Part shown: one piece after another, positions 46,320 to 54,624 of the stretch
Numbering within the stretch: position 1 is the first letter of the stretch
Layout: every line of letters starts with the position of its first letter
Assembly: GCF_029814935.1 (NCBI RefSeq)
Contig: NZ_CP104582.1
Location: 62,001 to 126,000 of the forward strand
Direction of reading: 5' to 3'
From: Pseudomonas sp. GD03919
Lineage (GTDB): Bacteria > Pseudomonadota > Gammaproteobacteria > Pseudomonadales > Pseudomonadaceae
Length of the DNA: 64,000 nucleotides
Notes under the pieces: model-generated
What the model saw: the letters and a program-made list of their open reading frames with translations, nothing else
What the model was told of the DNA's origin: nothing
Databases searched by the model: none
Made by a program: the position numbers and the translations under genes

Positions 46320-48605
46320 ATGAACGACTTGGCAAAAGAATCCGTGAACCGATCACAGAATCCCCTGGGGATCGACTTCAATACGCCCGCCCTGCAACGC
46401 AAGCGCCGTATGCGTGCCCTGAAGGATCGTCTGGCACGCTGGTACGTCTCCATCGGTGGGCTGGCGGTGCTCGGTGCCATCACCCTGATCTTCTTCTACC
46501 TGGCCCATGTGGTGCTGCCGATGTTCCAGGGCGCCGAGTTGACGGCGCGCCAGGCGCAACAGCCGGCCTGGCTGGCCGAGGCGCAAGCGCCGCTGCTGCT
46601 GGCGATGGAAGAGCAGAACCAGGTCGCCATGCGTCTGGATGCTTCCGGTGCCGTGCAGTTCTTCGCACTCAAGAACGGCGAGGCCCTGCAGCGCCTGCAG
46701 CTGCCGCTGCCGCAAGGTGTGACCGTCGCCTCCGTCGGTCAGGACCAGCCGGGTACGCGCCGCGTGGTATTGGGGCTGTCCAACGGCCAGGCGCTGATCC
46801 TGCAGCACAACTACAAGATCACCTATCCGGACAACGTGCGTACCATCGCGCCGCAGATCGACTTCCCCTATGGCGAGGCGCCGATCGAACTGGACCCGCA
46901 GGGGCGTCCGCTGGAGCATGTGGCGCTCAATCTCAACAGCGGTACGCTGATGCTGGCCGGCTCCACCGGCAACGAGCTGCACCTGATCAGCCTCGGCCGT
47001 GAAGAAAACCTGTTCACCGGTGAAGTGAACGTCAGCGAAGAGCGCATCAACCTGCCGCAGATCGGCGAACCGATCAGCCAACTGATTCTCGACCCGCGGC
47101 AGATGTGGCTGTACGTGTTCAATGGCGACTCCAGTGCCGACGTCTTCGACCTGCGCAAGCGCAGCCTCAATGGTCGTTACGAGCTGCTCAAGGATGCGTC
47201 CAACCGTGTGACCAGCGCTACCAGCCTGCTCGGCGGCATCTCGATCATGATCGGTGACGCCAAGGGTGGTATCCAGCAGTGGTTCATGGTGCGCGATCAG
47301 GACGGCAAGTCCACCTTCCAGTCGATCCGCAGCTTCCAGCTGGGCGACAGCGCGATCACCCAGATCCTCCCCGAGGAGCGGCGCAAGGGCTTCATGGCCC
47401 TGGATGCCGACGGTCGCCTGGGCATTTTCCACAGCACGGCGCACCGCACTCTGCTCAAGGAGCAGGTCGCAGACGGCAGCGCCGTTGCCGCACTGTCGCC
47501 ACGCGCCAGCCGGGTGCTGGTCGAGTCGGACGGCAAGCTGCAGCGCTTCGTGGTGGATAACCCACACCCGGAAATTTCCTGGAGTGCGCTGTGGGGCAAG
47601 GTCTGGTACGAAAGCTACCCGGAGCCTGACTACGTTTGGCAGTCGACCTCGGCCAACACCGATTTCGAGCCCAAGCTGAGCCTTTCGCCGCTGGCCTTCG
47701 GCACGCTCAAGGCGGCGTTCTACGCCATGCTTCTGGCCGCCCCGCTGGCCATTGCTGCCGCCATCTACACCGCCTACTTCATGGCGCCGCGCATGCGCAC
47801 CAAGGTCAAGCCGGTGATCGAGCTGATGGAGGCGCTGCCGACGGTAATTCTCGGCTTCTTCGCCGGTCTGTTCCTCGCGCCGTTCTTGGAGAACCACTTA
47901 CCCGGTATCTTCAGTCTGCTGTTGCTGACACCGGTGGGCATCCTGTTGTTCGGTTTCCTCTGGACCAAGTTGCCTGAGTCCGTGCGTCATCGCGTGCCCG
48001 AAGGTTGGGAAGCGGCGCTGCTGATCCCGGTGGTCATCGTCGTGGGCTGGATTTCCTTCAGCATGAGCGGCCATCTGGAGAACTGGCTGTTCGATGGCAA
48101 CATGCGCCTGTGGCTGTCCAATGACCTGGGCATTCCCTTCGACCAGCGCAATGCTCTGGTAGTCGGCCTGGCCATGGGCTTCGCGGTAATTCCGAACATC
48201 TACTCGATCGCCGAAGACGCCGTGTTCAGCGTGCCCAAGAGCCTGACCTTCGGCTCCCTGGCGCTCGGCGCCACGCCCTGGCAGACCCTGACCCGCGTGG
48301 TGATCCTCACCGCCAGCCCGGGCATTTTCTCGGCGCTGATGATTGGCATGGGCCGTGCGGTCGGCGAGACCATGATCGTGCTGATGGCCACCGGCAACAC
48401 GCCGATCATGGACATCAACATCTTCGAAGGCATGCGCACCCTGGCGGCCAACGTCGCCGTGGAAATGCCCGAGTCGGAAGTCGGCGGCACTCATTACCGC
48501 GTGCTGTTCCTGGCGGCGTTGGTGCTGCTGCTGTTCACTTTCGTGATGAACACCCTGGCCGAACTGATCCGTCAGCGTCTGCGCACCCGATATTCGAGTC
48601 TGTAA
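46320..48605 (+). CDS. pstC: Phosphate ABC transporter permease PstC, large type
   Basis: From MNDLAKESVN the protein is 761 residues, more than twice E. coli PstC (about 319). TM1 is at 41-69. A large segment of about 385 residues (70-455) follows, with beta-rich repeats such as LMLAGSTGNELHLISLGREEN and LGGISIMIGDAKGGIQQWFMV. The canonical membrane domain resumes at about 460 (FGTLKAAFYAMLLAAPLAIA) with the EAA loop SLTFGSLALGATPWQTLTRV and GRAVGETMIVLMATGN. The insert should be periplasmic and looks like a beta-propeller. The start at 46320 is chosen over the longer frame to 46218, which runs through the Pho box. Confidence 0.93.
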   Translation: MNDLAKESVNRSQNPLGIDFNTPALQRKRRMRALKDRLARWYVSIGGLAVLGAITLIFFYLAHVVLPMFQGAELTARQAQQPAWLAEAQAPLLLAMEEQNQVAMRLDASGAVQFFALKNGEALQRLQLPLPQGVTVASVGQDQPGTRRVVLGLSNGQALILQHNYKITYPDNVRTIAPQIDFPYGEAPIELDPQGRPLEHVALNLNSGTLMLAGSTGNELHLISLGREENLFTGEVNVSEERINLPQIGEPISQLILDPRQMWLYVFNGDSSADVFDLRKRSLNGRYELLKDASNRVTSATSLLGGISIMIGDAKGGIQQWFMVRDQDGKSTFQSIRSFQLGDSAITQILPEERRKGFMALDADGRLGIFHSTAHRTLLKEQVADGSAVAALSPRASRVLVESDGKLQRFVVDNPHPEISWSALWGKVWYESYPEPDYVWQSTSANTDFEPKLSLSPLAFGTLKAAFYAMLLAAPLAIAAAIYTAYFMAPRMRTKVKPVIELMEALPTVILGFFAGLFLAPFLENHLPGIFSLLLLTPVGILLFGFLWTKLPESVRHRVPEGWEAALLIPVVIVVGWISFSMSGHLENWLFDGNMRLWLSNDLGIPFDQRNALVVGLAMGFAVIPNIYSIAEDAVFSVPKSLTFGSLALGATPWQTLTRVVILTASPGIFSALMIGMGRAVGETMIVLMATGNTPIMDINIFEGMRTLAANVAVEMPESEVGGTHYRVLFLAALVLLLFTFVMNTLAELIRQRLRTRYSSL

Positions 48606-48650
48606 AACATGCCTGCGCAGCAGGCCAACTGATGCCCCTCTCCCATTTAT

Positions 48651-48725
48651 GGGAGACGACTGCAAGGATGCAGGAGTTAGAGCGACGCAGGATGCCCAAG
48701 CCGAGGGTGCCCGCAGGGCGGGTGA
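48651..48725. repeat. Dispersed intergenic repeat, copy 2
   Basis: Similar to 36465-36542: it begins GGGAGACGACTGCAAGGATG and has the AAGCCGAGGGTGCCCG core with AGGGCGGG. It lies in the pstC-pstA gap, so part of the pst transcript carries it. Confidence 0.7.
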
Positions 48726-48761
48726 GGGAAGTGCGAACAACGCCGCAACCCTCTCCCCCGG

Positions 48762-48787
48762 CCCCTCTCCCGCAAGCGGGAAAGGGG
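48762..48787. repeat. CCCCTCTCCC-type hairpin
   Basis: CCCCTCTCCCGC-AA-GCGGGAAAGGGG forms a 12-bp stem with one mismatch. It is of the same family as the hairpins at 10798 and 59586. It precedes the pstA start by about 35 bp. Confidence 0.65.
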
Positions 48788-48821
48788 AGGTAAAGAATGA
48801 TTTCATTCAAGGTGTGATGCC

Positions 48822-50492
48822 GTGAAACAGAACAACCTGAAATCCTGGTACAAGAGCGGCGCCCCGGGCGTATGGATGAGCGGTGGCGCGGTGGCCATCG
48901 CCATCATCATGACCCTCGGTCTGCTGGCGGTGATCGCCACCCGCGGTCTGGGCCATTTCTGGCCGGCGGATATCCTCGAAGCCGACTACCAGGTGCCTGG
49001 TCAGGAAGCCCGGGTGATGCTGGGTGAGGTGGTGCAGGTCGAGGAAGTGCCGCGCGCCCGTCTCGCTGCAGCCGGCCTGCCGGTCGCTGCGGAAGGTGGC
49101 GAATTCATGACCCGCGAGCTGATGAAAGTGGGTAACCGCGAATTGTTCGGCGCCGACTTCACCTGGGTGGTCGGCGAATGGCTGAGCAACCCGCGCAAGC
49201 CGGCCGGCATCACCGTGCTGGAGCGCCGCGAGTGGGGCAACTTCTACGGCAACCTGGTCAACGTCAAGGAAAGCGGGCAGATCGTCGCCGAGGGCGACGC
49301 CGCCTGGCCGGCGCTGCAGGAGCGTCTGGATCGTGTCGAGGACCTGCATGCCCAGCTGGTGCGCCTGGAGAAGCGCGACATCGGCCGTATCAACCATGGC
49401 CTGGAGCGCATCCGCCTGGAAGGCCGCAAACTGCAGCTGCAGGGCAAGCTGGACGCCGCTGCGCAGGCCGACATGGACGCTCGCCGCGATGCCCTGAACG
49501 CCGAGTACAAGGTGCTCGAAGAACGCATGGTGGCGCTGACCCAGCAGATCAACCGCGACAGCGTGACCCTCAGCGCCAGCGATGGCCGGCAGACCGAGAT
49601 CGCCCTGGGCAAGATCGTCCGCGCCTTCCGCCCGAACGCCATGAGCACCGTCGACAAGCTCGGCTTCTACGCCATGAAGCTGTGGGAGTTCGTCAGCGAC
49701 GAGCCGCGTGAGGCCAACACCGAAGGCGGGATCTTCCCGGCCATCTTCGGCACCGTGCTGATGGTCATGCTGATGGCGGTGATCGTCACCCCGTTCGGCG
49801 TGATTGCGGCGGTCTACCTGCGTGAATACGCGCACCAGGGCGCTCTGACCCGGGTCATCCGCATTGCGGTGAACAATCTCGCCGGCGTACCGTCGATCGT
49901 CTACGGCGTGTTCGGCCTGGGCTTCTTCGTCTACGTGCTGGGCGGCTCGATCGACCAGCTGTTCTTCCCCGAGTCCGCTCCGGCGCCGACCTTCGGCACC
50001 CCGGGCCTGATGTGGGCCTCGCTGACCCTGGCGATCCTTACCCTGCCGGTGGTCATCGTCGCCACCGAGGAAGGCCTGGCGCGGATTCCCCGTGCGGTGC
50101 GTGAAGGTTCGCTGGCGCTTGGCGCGACCAAGGCCGAGACGCTGTGGAAGGTAGTCATCCCGATGGCCAGCCCGGCGATGATGACCGGCCTGATCCTGGC
50201 CGTGGCACGTGCCGCCGGTGAGGTGGCGCCGCTGATGCTGGTGGGTGTGGTGAAACTGGCGCCGACCCTGCCGCTCAACGGTAACTACCCTTACCTGCAC
50301 CTGGATCAGAAGATCATGCACCTGGGCTTCCACATCTACGACGTCGGCTTCCAGAGCCCCAACGTCGAGGCCGCGCGCCCGCTGGTGTACGCCACAGCGC
50401 TGCTGCTGGTAATCGTCATCGCCCTGCTCAACCTGACCGCGGTCTATATCCGTAACCACCTGCGCGAGAAGTACAAGGCGCTGGATCACTAA
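48822..50492 (+). CDS. pstA: Phosphate ABC transporter permease PstA, large type
   Basis: The 556-residue protein (GTG start, AAGGTG site) is nearly twice E. coli PstA (about 296). After TM1 (about 17-41), about 255 residues follow before TM2 at about 302 (FPAIFGTVLMVMLMAVIV). They contain a charged helical stretch with heptad pattern (LQERLDRVEDLHAQLVRLEK, DARRDALNAEYKVLEERM). The membrane domain has GALTRVIRIAVNNLAGVPSI and the EAA loop VREGSLALGATKAETLWKV. I believe the N-terminal part is the DUF3333-type extension; its role is unknown. Confidence 0.93.
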   Translation: MKQNNLKSWYKSGAPGVWMSGGAVAIAIIMTLGLLAVIATRGLGHFWPADILEADYQVPGQEARVMLGEVVQVEEVPRARLAAAGLPVAAEGGEFMTRELMKVGNRELFGADFTWVVGEWLSNPRKPAGITVLERREWGNFYGNLVNVKESGQIVAEGDAAWPALQERLDRVEDLHAQLVRLEKRDIGRINHGLERIRLEGRKLQLQGKLDAAAQADMDARRDALNAEYKVLEERMVALTQQINRDSVTLSASDGRQTEIALGKIVRAFRPNAMSTVDKLGFYAMKLWEFVSDEPREANTEGGIFPAIFGTVLMVMLMAVIVTPFGVIAAVYLREYAHQGALTRVIRIAVNNLAGVPSIVYGVFGLGFFVYVLGGSIDQLFFPESAPAPTFGTPGLMWASLTLAILTLPVVIVATEEGLARIPRAVREGSLALGATKAETLWKVVIPMASPAMMTGLILAVARAAGEVAPLMLVGVVKLAPTLPLNGNYPYLHLDQKIMHLGFHIYDVGFQSPNVEAARPLVYATALLLVIVIALLNLTAVYIRNHLREKYKALDH

Positions 50493-50558
50493 CGCAGCTA
50501 CGAGTCGCGCACCGCCGGTGCGCAGCTTGCAGCTTGTAGCTACGAACGGAGTGAGTTT

Positions 50559-51392
50559 ATGCAACACGAAACCCATACCCACGGTATCGATCTGGCCGCC
50601 CTTGGCCGTGACAAGCAGAGCCTGAGCCTGGCCAACGAGACCACGGCCATCGCCGTACCGGGCCTGAACCTGTACTACGGTCAGAAACAGGCGCTGTTTG
50701 ACGTCAAGATGGATATCCCCAAGCAGCGCGTGACCGCCTTCATCGGCCCGTCCGGCTGCGGCAAGTCGACCCTGCTGCGTACCTTCAACCGCATGAATGA
50801 CCTGGTCGACGGTTGCCGTGTGGAAGGCGAGATCAACATCGATGGGCGCAACATCTACCGCAAGGGCGAGGACGTGGCCGAGCTGCGTCGCCGCGTCGGC
50901 ATGGTGTTCCAGAAGCCCAACCCCTTCCCCAAGAGCATCTACGAGAACGTGGTGTATGGCCTGCGTATCCAGGGCATCAACAGCAAGCGTGTGCTCGACG
51001 AGGCGGTGGAGTGGGCGCTGAAGAGCGCGGCACTGTGGGATGAGGTCAAGGACCGCCTGCATGACTCGGCACTTGGCCTGTCCGGCGGTCAGCAGCAGCG
51101 TCTGGTGATCGCCCGTACCGTCGCCGTGCAGCCGGAAGTGCTGCTGCTCGACGAACCCTGCTCGGCGCTCGACCCGATCTCCACGCTGAAGGTCGAAGAG
51201 CTGATCTACGAGCTCAAGAGCAAGTACACCATCGTCATCGTCACCCACAACATGCAGCAGGCGGCGCGCGTTTCCGACTACACCGCGTTCATGTACATGG
51301 GCAAGCTGATCGAGTTCGGCGACACCGACACGCTGTTCACCAACCCGGATAAGAAGCAGACCGAGGACTACATCACCGGTCGCTATGGTTGA
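50559..51392 (+). CDS. pstB: Phosphate ABC transporter ATPase PstB
   Basis: A 277-residue ABC ATPase with Walker [10 protein letters not shown], signature LSGGQQQR and Walker [13 protein letters not shown], plus the PstB-specific [15 protein letters not shown]. It powers phosphate import. It is 66 bp after pstA and has a good ribosome-binding site (ACGGAGTG). Confidence 0.96.
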   Translation: MQHETHTHGIDLAALGRDKQSLSLANETTAIAVPGLNLYYGQKQALFDVKMDIPKQRVTAFIGPSGCGKSTLLRTFNRMNDLVDGCRVEGEINIDGRNIYRKGEDVAELRRRVGMVFQKPNPFPKSIYENVVYGLRIQGINSKRVLDEAVEWALKSAALWDEVKDRLHDSALGLSGGQQQRLVIARTVAVQPEVLLLDEPCSALDPISTLKVEELIYELKSKYTIVIVTHNMQQAARVSDYTAFMYMGKLIEFGDTDTLFTNPDKKQTEDYITGRYG

Positions 51393-51401
51393 TTTGGCCC
51401 C

Positions 51402-51460
51402 GTAGGGTGCGCTGTGCGCACCGGTTGCAGCTGCCCTGTGGTGCGCACGGCGCACCCTAC
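51402..51460. repeat. Hairpin repeat between pstB and phoU
   Basis: GTAGGGTGCGCTGTGCGCAC pairs with GTGCGCACGGCGCACCCTAC with one mismatch. It may stop or stabilise the transcript between pstB and phoU. A related element is at 36588-36648. Confidence 0.72.
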
Positions 51461-51482
51461 CCGGACTTTCGCGGAGCGAAAC

Positions 51483-52211
51483 ATGATGAACAAAGACAAC
51501 CTTACCCAGCACATCTCCCAGCAGTTCAACGCCGAACTGGAGGAAGTGCGCAGCCACCTGCTGGCCATGGGCGGCCTGGTGGAAAAACAGGTCAACGACG
51601 CCGTTACCGCGCTGATCGAGGCCGACTCCGGCCTGGCCCAGCAGGTGCGTGAGATCGATGACCAGATCAACCAGATGGAGCGCAACATCGACGAGGAGTG
51701 CGTGCGCATTCTCGCCCGTCGCCAGCCGGCGGCCTCCGACCTGCGCCTGATCATCAGCATCTCCAAGTCGGTGATCGATCTCGAACGCATCGGCGACGAG
51801 TCGACCAAGATCGCCAAGCGCGCCATCCTGCTCACGGAAGAAGGTGAGTCGCCCAAGGGCTACGTCGAAGTGCGTCATATCGGTGATCAGGTACGCAAGA
51901 TGGTGCAGGAAGCGCTGGACGCCTTCGCCCGTTTCGATGCCGACCTGGCGTTGTCGGTTGCGCAGTACGACAAAACCGTCGACCGCGAATACAAGACCGC
52001 ACTGCGCGAGCTGGTCACCTACATGATGGAAGATCCACGCTCGATCTCCCGCGTGCTCAACGTGATCTGGGTGCTGCGCTCGCTGGAGCGTATCGGCGAT
52101 CATGCGCGCAACATCGCCGAACTGGTGATCTATCTGGTGCGTGGCACCGATGTGCGCCACATCGGCCTGACTCGCATGCGTGAAGAGGTCGAGGGCAAGT
52201 CCAAGGACTGA
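51483..52211 (+). CDS. phoU: Phosphate-specific transport system accessory protein PhoU
   Basis: A 242-residue helical protein with two PhoU domains, containing the metal-binding repeats DLERIGDEST (first half) and SLERIGDHARNIAELVIYLV (second half). PhoU connects the PstSCAB state to PhoR and represses the Pho regulon at high phosphate. Start MMNKDNLTQH is about 90 bp after pstB, past a hairpin. Confidence 0.95.
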   Translation: MMNKDNLTQHISQQFNAELEEVRSHLLAMGGLVEKQVNDAVTALIEADSGLAQQVREIDDQINQMERNIDEECVRILARRQPAASDLRLIISISKSVIDLERIGDESTKIAKRAILLTEEGESPKGYVEVRHIGDQVRKMVQEALDAFARFDADLALSVAQYDKTVDREYKTALRELVTYMMEDPRSISRVLNVIWVLRSLERIGDHARNIAELVIYLVRGTDVRHIGLTRMREEVEGKSKD

Positions 52212-52228
52212 TGCCTGCTTGATGCCGA

Positions 52229-52254
52229 CGGCCCGGGCTTTCCCGGGCCGTTTC
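52229..52254 (+). terminator. Hairpin terminator after phoU
   Basis: ACGGCCCGGG-CTTT-CCCGGGCCGT followed by TTCGTTT lies about 18 bp after the phoU stop and probably ends the pst transcript. Confidence 0.8.
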
Positions 52255-52320
52255 GTTTGCGTGATTTGTTATCCGTCCGACGTTTTCCGTTGGCCTTAGG
52301 CCATTGGCCATGACTATGCT

Positions 52321-52336
52321 TGTACGTATTCGTACA
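52321..52336 (+). promoter_or_regulatory. Palindrome over the leader of the response-regulator gene
   Basis: TGTACG-TATT-CGTACA is a perfect 6-bp inverted repeat directly before the AGGAG ribosome-binding site of the response regulator. A TATGCT-like -10 (52314-52319) precedes it. It could be an operator or a hairpin limiting translation. Confidence 0.35.
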
Positions 52337-52346
52337 GGAGTAACCG

Positions 52347-53243
52347 ATGAGCAAAGTCAGTGTGCTGGTGGTGGATGACGCGACCTTCATTCGTGATCTG
52401 GTCAAGAAAGGGCTGCGTGATCACTTCCCCGGCGTACAGATCGAGGAAGCGGTCAACGGCCGCAAGGCGCAGCAGATGTTGAGCCGCCAGGCGGTCGACC
52501 TGATTCTTTGCGATTGGGAAATGCCGGAGCTGTCCGGCCTCGAGCTGCTGACCTGGTGCCGCGAGCAGGACAACCTGAAAACCACGCCCTTCATCATGGT
52601 CACCAGCCGCGGTGACAAGGAGAACGTGGTGCAGGCGATCCAGGCGGGTGTCTCCGACTACATCGGCAAGCCCTTCTCCAACGAGCAACTGGTGACCAAG
52701 GTCAAGAAGGCACTGCAGCGCGCCGGCAAGCTGCAGGCGCTGATGTCCAGTGCGCCGCCGAAGATGCTCAGCAGCGGTGGTTTTGCCAACGACTCGCTGG
52801 CCGCACTCACCGGCGGCAAGGCTGAAGTGGTCAAGCCTGTGGCAGCGCCTGTCGCGGCTGCGACGTTCGCCAAACCCGCCGCTGCACCTGCTAAAGCCCC
52901 GCCCAGCTGCCGTGGCCAGGGCCAGTTACGTCTGCCAGACGGCACCATGGCCTGCGCGATCAAGGCGCTGAGCCTCAAGGAAGCGTTGCTGGTGGTCAAG
53001 CGCACCGAACAGCTGCCGCAGGTGCTGGAGAGCGCCGTGCTCGATCTGGAGCAGGGTGAGGCGGCGGAAACCGCACGTCTCAATGGTTACCTGCATGCCG
53101 TGGCAGCGTTCGAACCCAAGCCCGACAGTGAATGGCTGCAACTGACCTTCCGCTTCGTCGACCGCGATCCACAGAAGCTCGACTACCTGTCGCGGCTGAT
53201 CGCCCGTGGCACCGCGCAGAAGCATTTCAGCCCCGGCGCCTGA
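52347..53243 (+). CDS. Response regulator with a C-terminal PilZ-like domain
   Basis: The 298-residue protein has an N-terminal receiver (D10/D11, phospho-acceptor D56 in LCDWEMPELSGLEL, K108-region GKPFSNEQL). An Ala/Pro/Lys linker (about 155-190) leads to a C-terminal domain of unassigned fold; RLNGYLHAVAAFEP and FRFVDRDPQKLDYLSRLIAR resemble PilZ-domain endings. A role in c-di-GMP-linked signalling is possible but not shown. It lies between phoU and an M23 peptidase. Confidence 0.8.
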   Translation: MSKVSVLVVDDATFIRDLVKKGLRDHFPGVQIEEAVNGRKAQQMLSRQAVDLILCDWEMPELSGLELLTWCREQDNLKTTPFIMVTSRGDKENVVQAIQAGVSDYIGKPFSNEQLVTKVKKALQRAGKLQALMSSAPPKMLSSGGFANDSLAALTGGKAEVVKPVAAPVAAATFAKPAAAPAKAPPSCRGQGQLRLPDGTMACAIKALSLKEALLVVKRTEQLPQVLESAVLDLEQGEAAETARLNGYLHAVAAFEPKPDSEWLQLTFRFVDRDPQKLDYLSRLIARGTAQKHFSPGA

Positions 53244-53385
53244 ACGATGCCGCGCGCCGCTCAAGGCTGGCCGACCAGCGGCGGTGCGCCGCTTCACAGC
53301 CTGACGGTCAACGCCTCGCACCGTCTGGGTAGCGCTGCTAGTCTTGGCGACCTGGATATCCAATAGCCATAAGATCCGAATCGTT

Positions 53386-54282
53386 ATGCTAGGGCGTCTG
53401 ATCATTCTCTGCAGTTTGCTGGCCCTGTGCGGTCAGGCCACTGCACTGACCATCTACAAATATGTCGACCAGAACGGTGTCGTCACCTACAGCGACCAGG
53501 CTGCGCCTGGCGCGCAGGTGTTCGTGTTCAACGACCGCATGGTCGAGCGCCTGGACAACCAGGTGAAACTGGAAACCAGGAAGCACGAAGCCGGCGAGAC
53601 CCTGCTGATTCGCAACGACCTTTATGCCCCGGTGGAAATCGAGCTGAAGCTCGAACAGGTGGAAAATGCCATCGGCGCGCCGGACAAGCCGATTCGCTGG
53701 GTGTTGCCGCCGCGCAGCAATATCCGCCTGGCTACCCTGACCGCGCAGGATGCCAGCAAACCACTGCGCTACAAACCCAGGTTACGCTACGCCCTCGGTG
53801 ATCCGCGCCTGCAGCCGAGCATTCACCGCTATCCACTGCCCTGGCGGGGTGGGCCGTTCCGCCAGACCCAGGGTGCCAACGGCACCTACAGCCACTTCAC
53901 GGCCAAGGGCCGCTATGCGGTGGATATCGCCATGCCCGAGGGCACGCCCATCGTCGCCGCGCGCGGCGGTGTGGTGGTCAAGACCGAGAACCAGCAGAGC
54001 GGACGCGGCAACAACCCGGCCGGCAACTTCGTGCGCATCCTGCATGACGACGGCACCATGGGCGTCTACCTGCACCTGATGAAGGGCTCGGTCAGCGTGC
54101 GCGAGGGCCAGCGCGTGGAAACCGGCGGCCTGCTGGCGCGCTCCGGCAACACCGGCAACAGCACCGGCCCGCATCTGCATTTCGTGGTGCAGCGCAATGT
54201 GGGTCTGGCCGTCGAGTCCATCCCCTTCAACTTCCGTCAGCCGGTCAACAGCCTGCCCAACTTCGCGGTCGGCGGCGAATAA
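53386..54282 (+). CDS. M23 family peptidase with DUF4124 N-terminus
   Basis: The 298-residue periplasmic protein has a signal peptide (MLGRLIILCSLLALCGQATA), a DUF4124 segment (LTIYKYVDQNGVVTYSDQAAP) and a C-terminal LytM/M23 domain with zinc ligands H and D (YSHFTAKGRYAVDIAMPEG) and HLHF near the end (TGPHLHFVVQ). Both canonical metal positions are present, so an active peptidoglycan endopeptidase is likely. It is followed by a terminator shared with rubA. Confidence 0.88.
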   Translation: MLGRLIILCSLLALCGQATALTIYKYVDQNGVVTYSDQAAPGAQVFVFNDRMVERLDNQVKLETRKHEAGETLLIRNDLYAPVEIELKLEQVENAIGAPDKPIRWVLPPRSNIRLATLTAQDASKPLRYKPRLRYALGDPRLQPSIHRYPLPWRGGPFRQTQGANGTYSHFTAKGRYAVDIAMPEGTPIVAARGGVVVKTENQQSGRGNNPAGNFVRILHDDGTMGVYLHLMKGSVSVREGQRVETGGLLARSGNTGNSTGPHLHFVVQRNVGLAVESIPFNFRQPVNSLPNFAVGGE

Positions 54283-54299
54283 TCAGATTACGCACAGCA

Positions 54300-54325
54300 A
54301 AACGGCGACCCGAGGGTCGCCGTTT
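54300..54325. terminator. Bidirectional terminator between the M23 peptidase and rubA
   Basis: AAACGGCGACCC-GA-GGGTCGCCGTTT is a perfect 12-bp stem with A and T runs on either side. It lies between convergent genes. Confidence 0.85.
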
Positions 54326-54343
54326 CGTGAAAACGAGGCGTGA

Positions 54344-54511
54344 TCAGCCGATTTCGATCATCTCGAAATCCATCTTGCCGACGCCACAGTCGGGGCACAG
54401 CCAGTCTTCCGGCACGTCTTCCCAGCGGGTGCCGGGCGCGATGCCGTCATCCGGCCAGCCCTGGCTCTCGTCGTAAATCAGTCCACAGACCACGCATTGC
54501 CACTTTTTCAT
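54344..54511 (-). CDS. rubA: Rubredoxin
   Basis: A 55-residue protein, [20 protein letters not shown] followed by the second half, has the iron site C6-V-V-C9 and C39-P-D-C42 with conserved Y13, P34, W37. Rubredoxin is an electron carrier for alkane hydroxylase or oxygen-stress enzymes. A rubredoxin gene at this position next to glc genes is, as I recall, also seen in P. aeruginosa. No rubredoxin reductase or alkB is in the window. Confidence 0.93.
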   Translation of the reverse strand: MKKWQCVVCGLIYDESQGWPDDGIAPGTRWEDVPEDWLCPDCGVGKMDFEMIEIG

Positions 54512-54581
54512 ATAACCCTCAGGCGTATCTCACGGTAGTGCACGACGAACGCTACCGTAATTGTACCGATGCGCCAAGCGC

Positions 54582-54603
54582 GCGGGCGACGATCGTCGCC
54601 CGC
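54582..54603. terminator. Perfect 22-bp palindrome downstream of the permease
   Basis: GCGGGCGACGA pairs perfectly with TCGTCGCCCGC with no loop, between rubA and the permease gene. It could help terminate leftward transcription; no T-tract is visible. Confidence 0.5.
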
Positions 54604-54624
54604 CAGGGGCCAACCACAGTGGGG

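Noticed and set aside
48807..52160. 1117-codon open frame on the minus strand opposite pstA, pstB and phoU
   Set aside because: It lies antisense to three well-recognised genes. Long antisense frames are expected in GC-rich codon use, and the translation shows no family.
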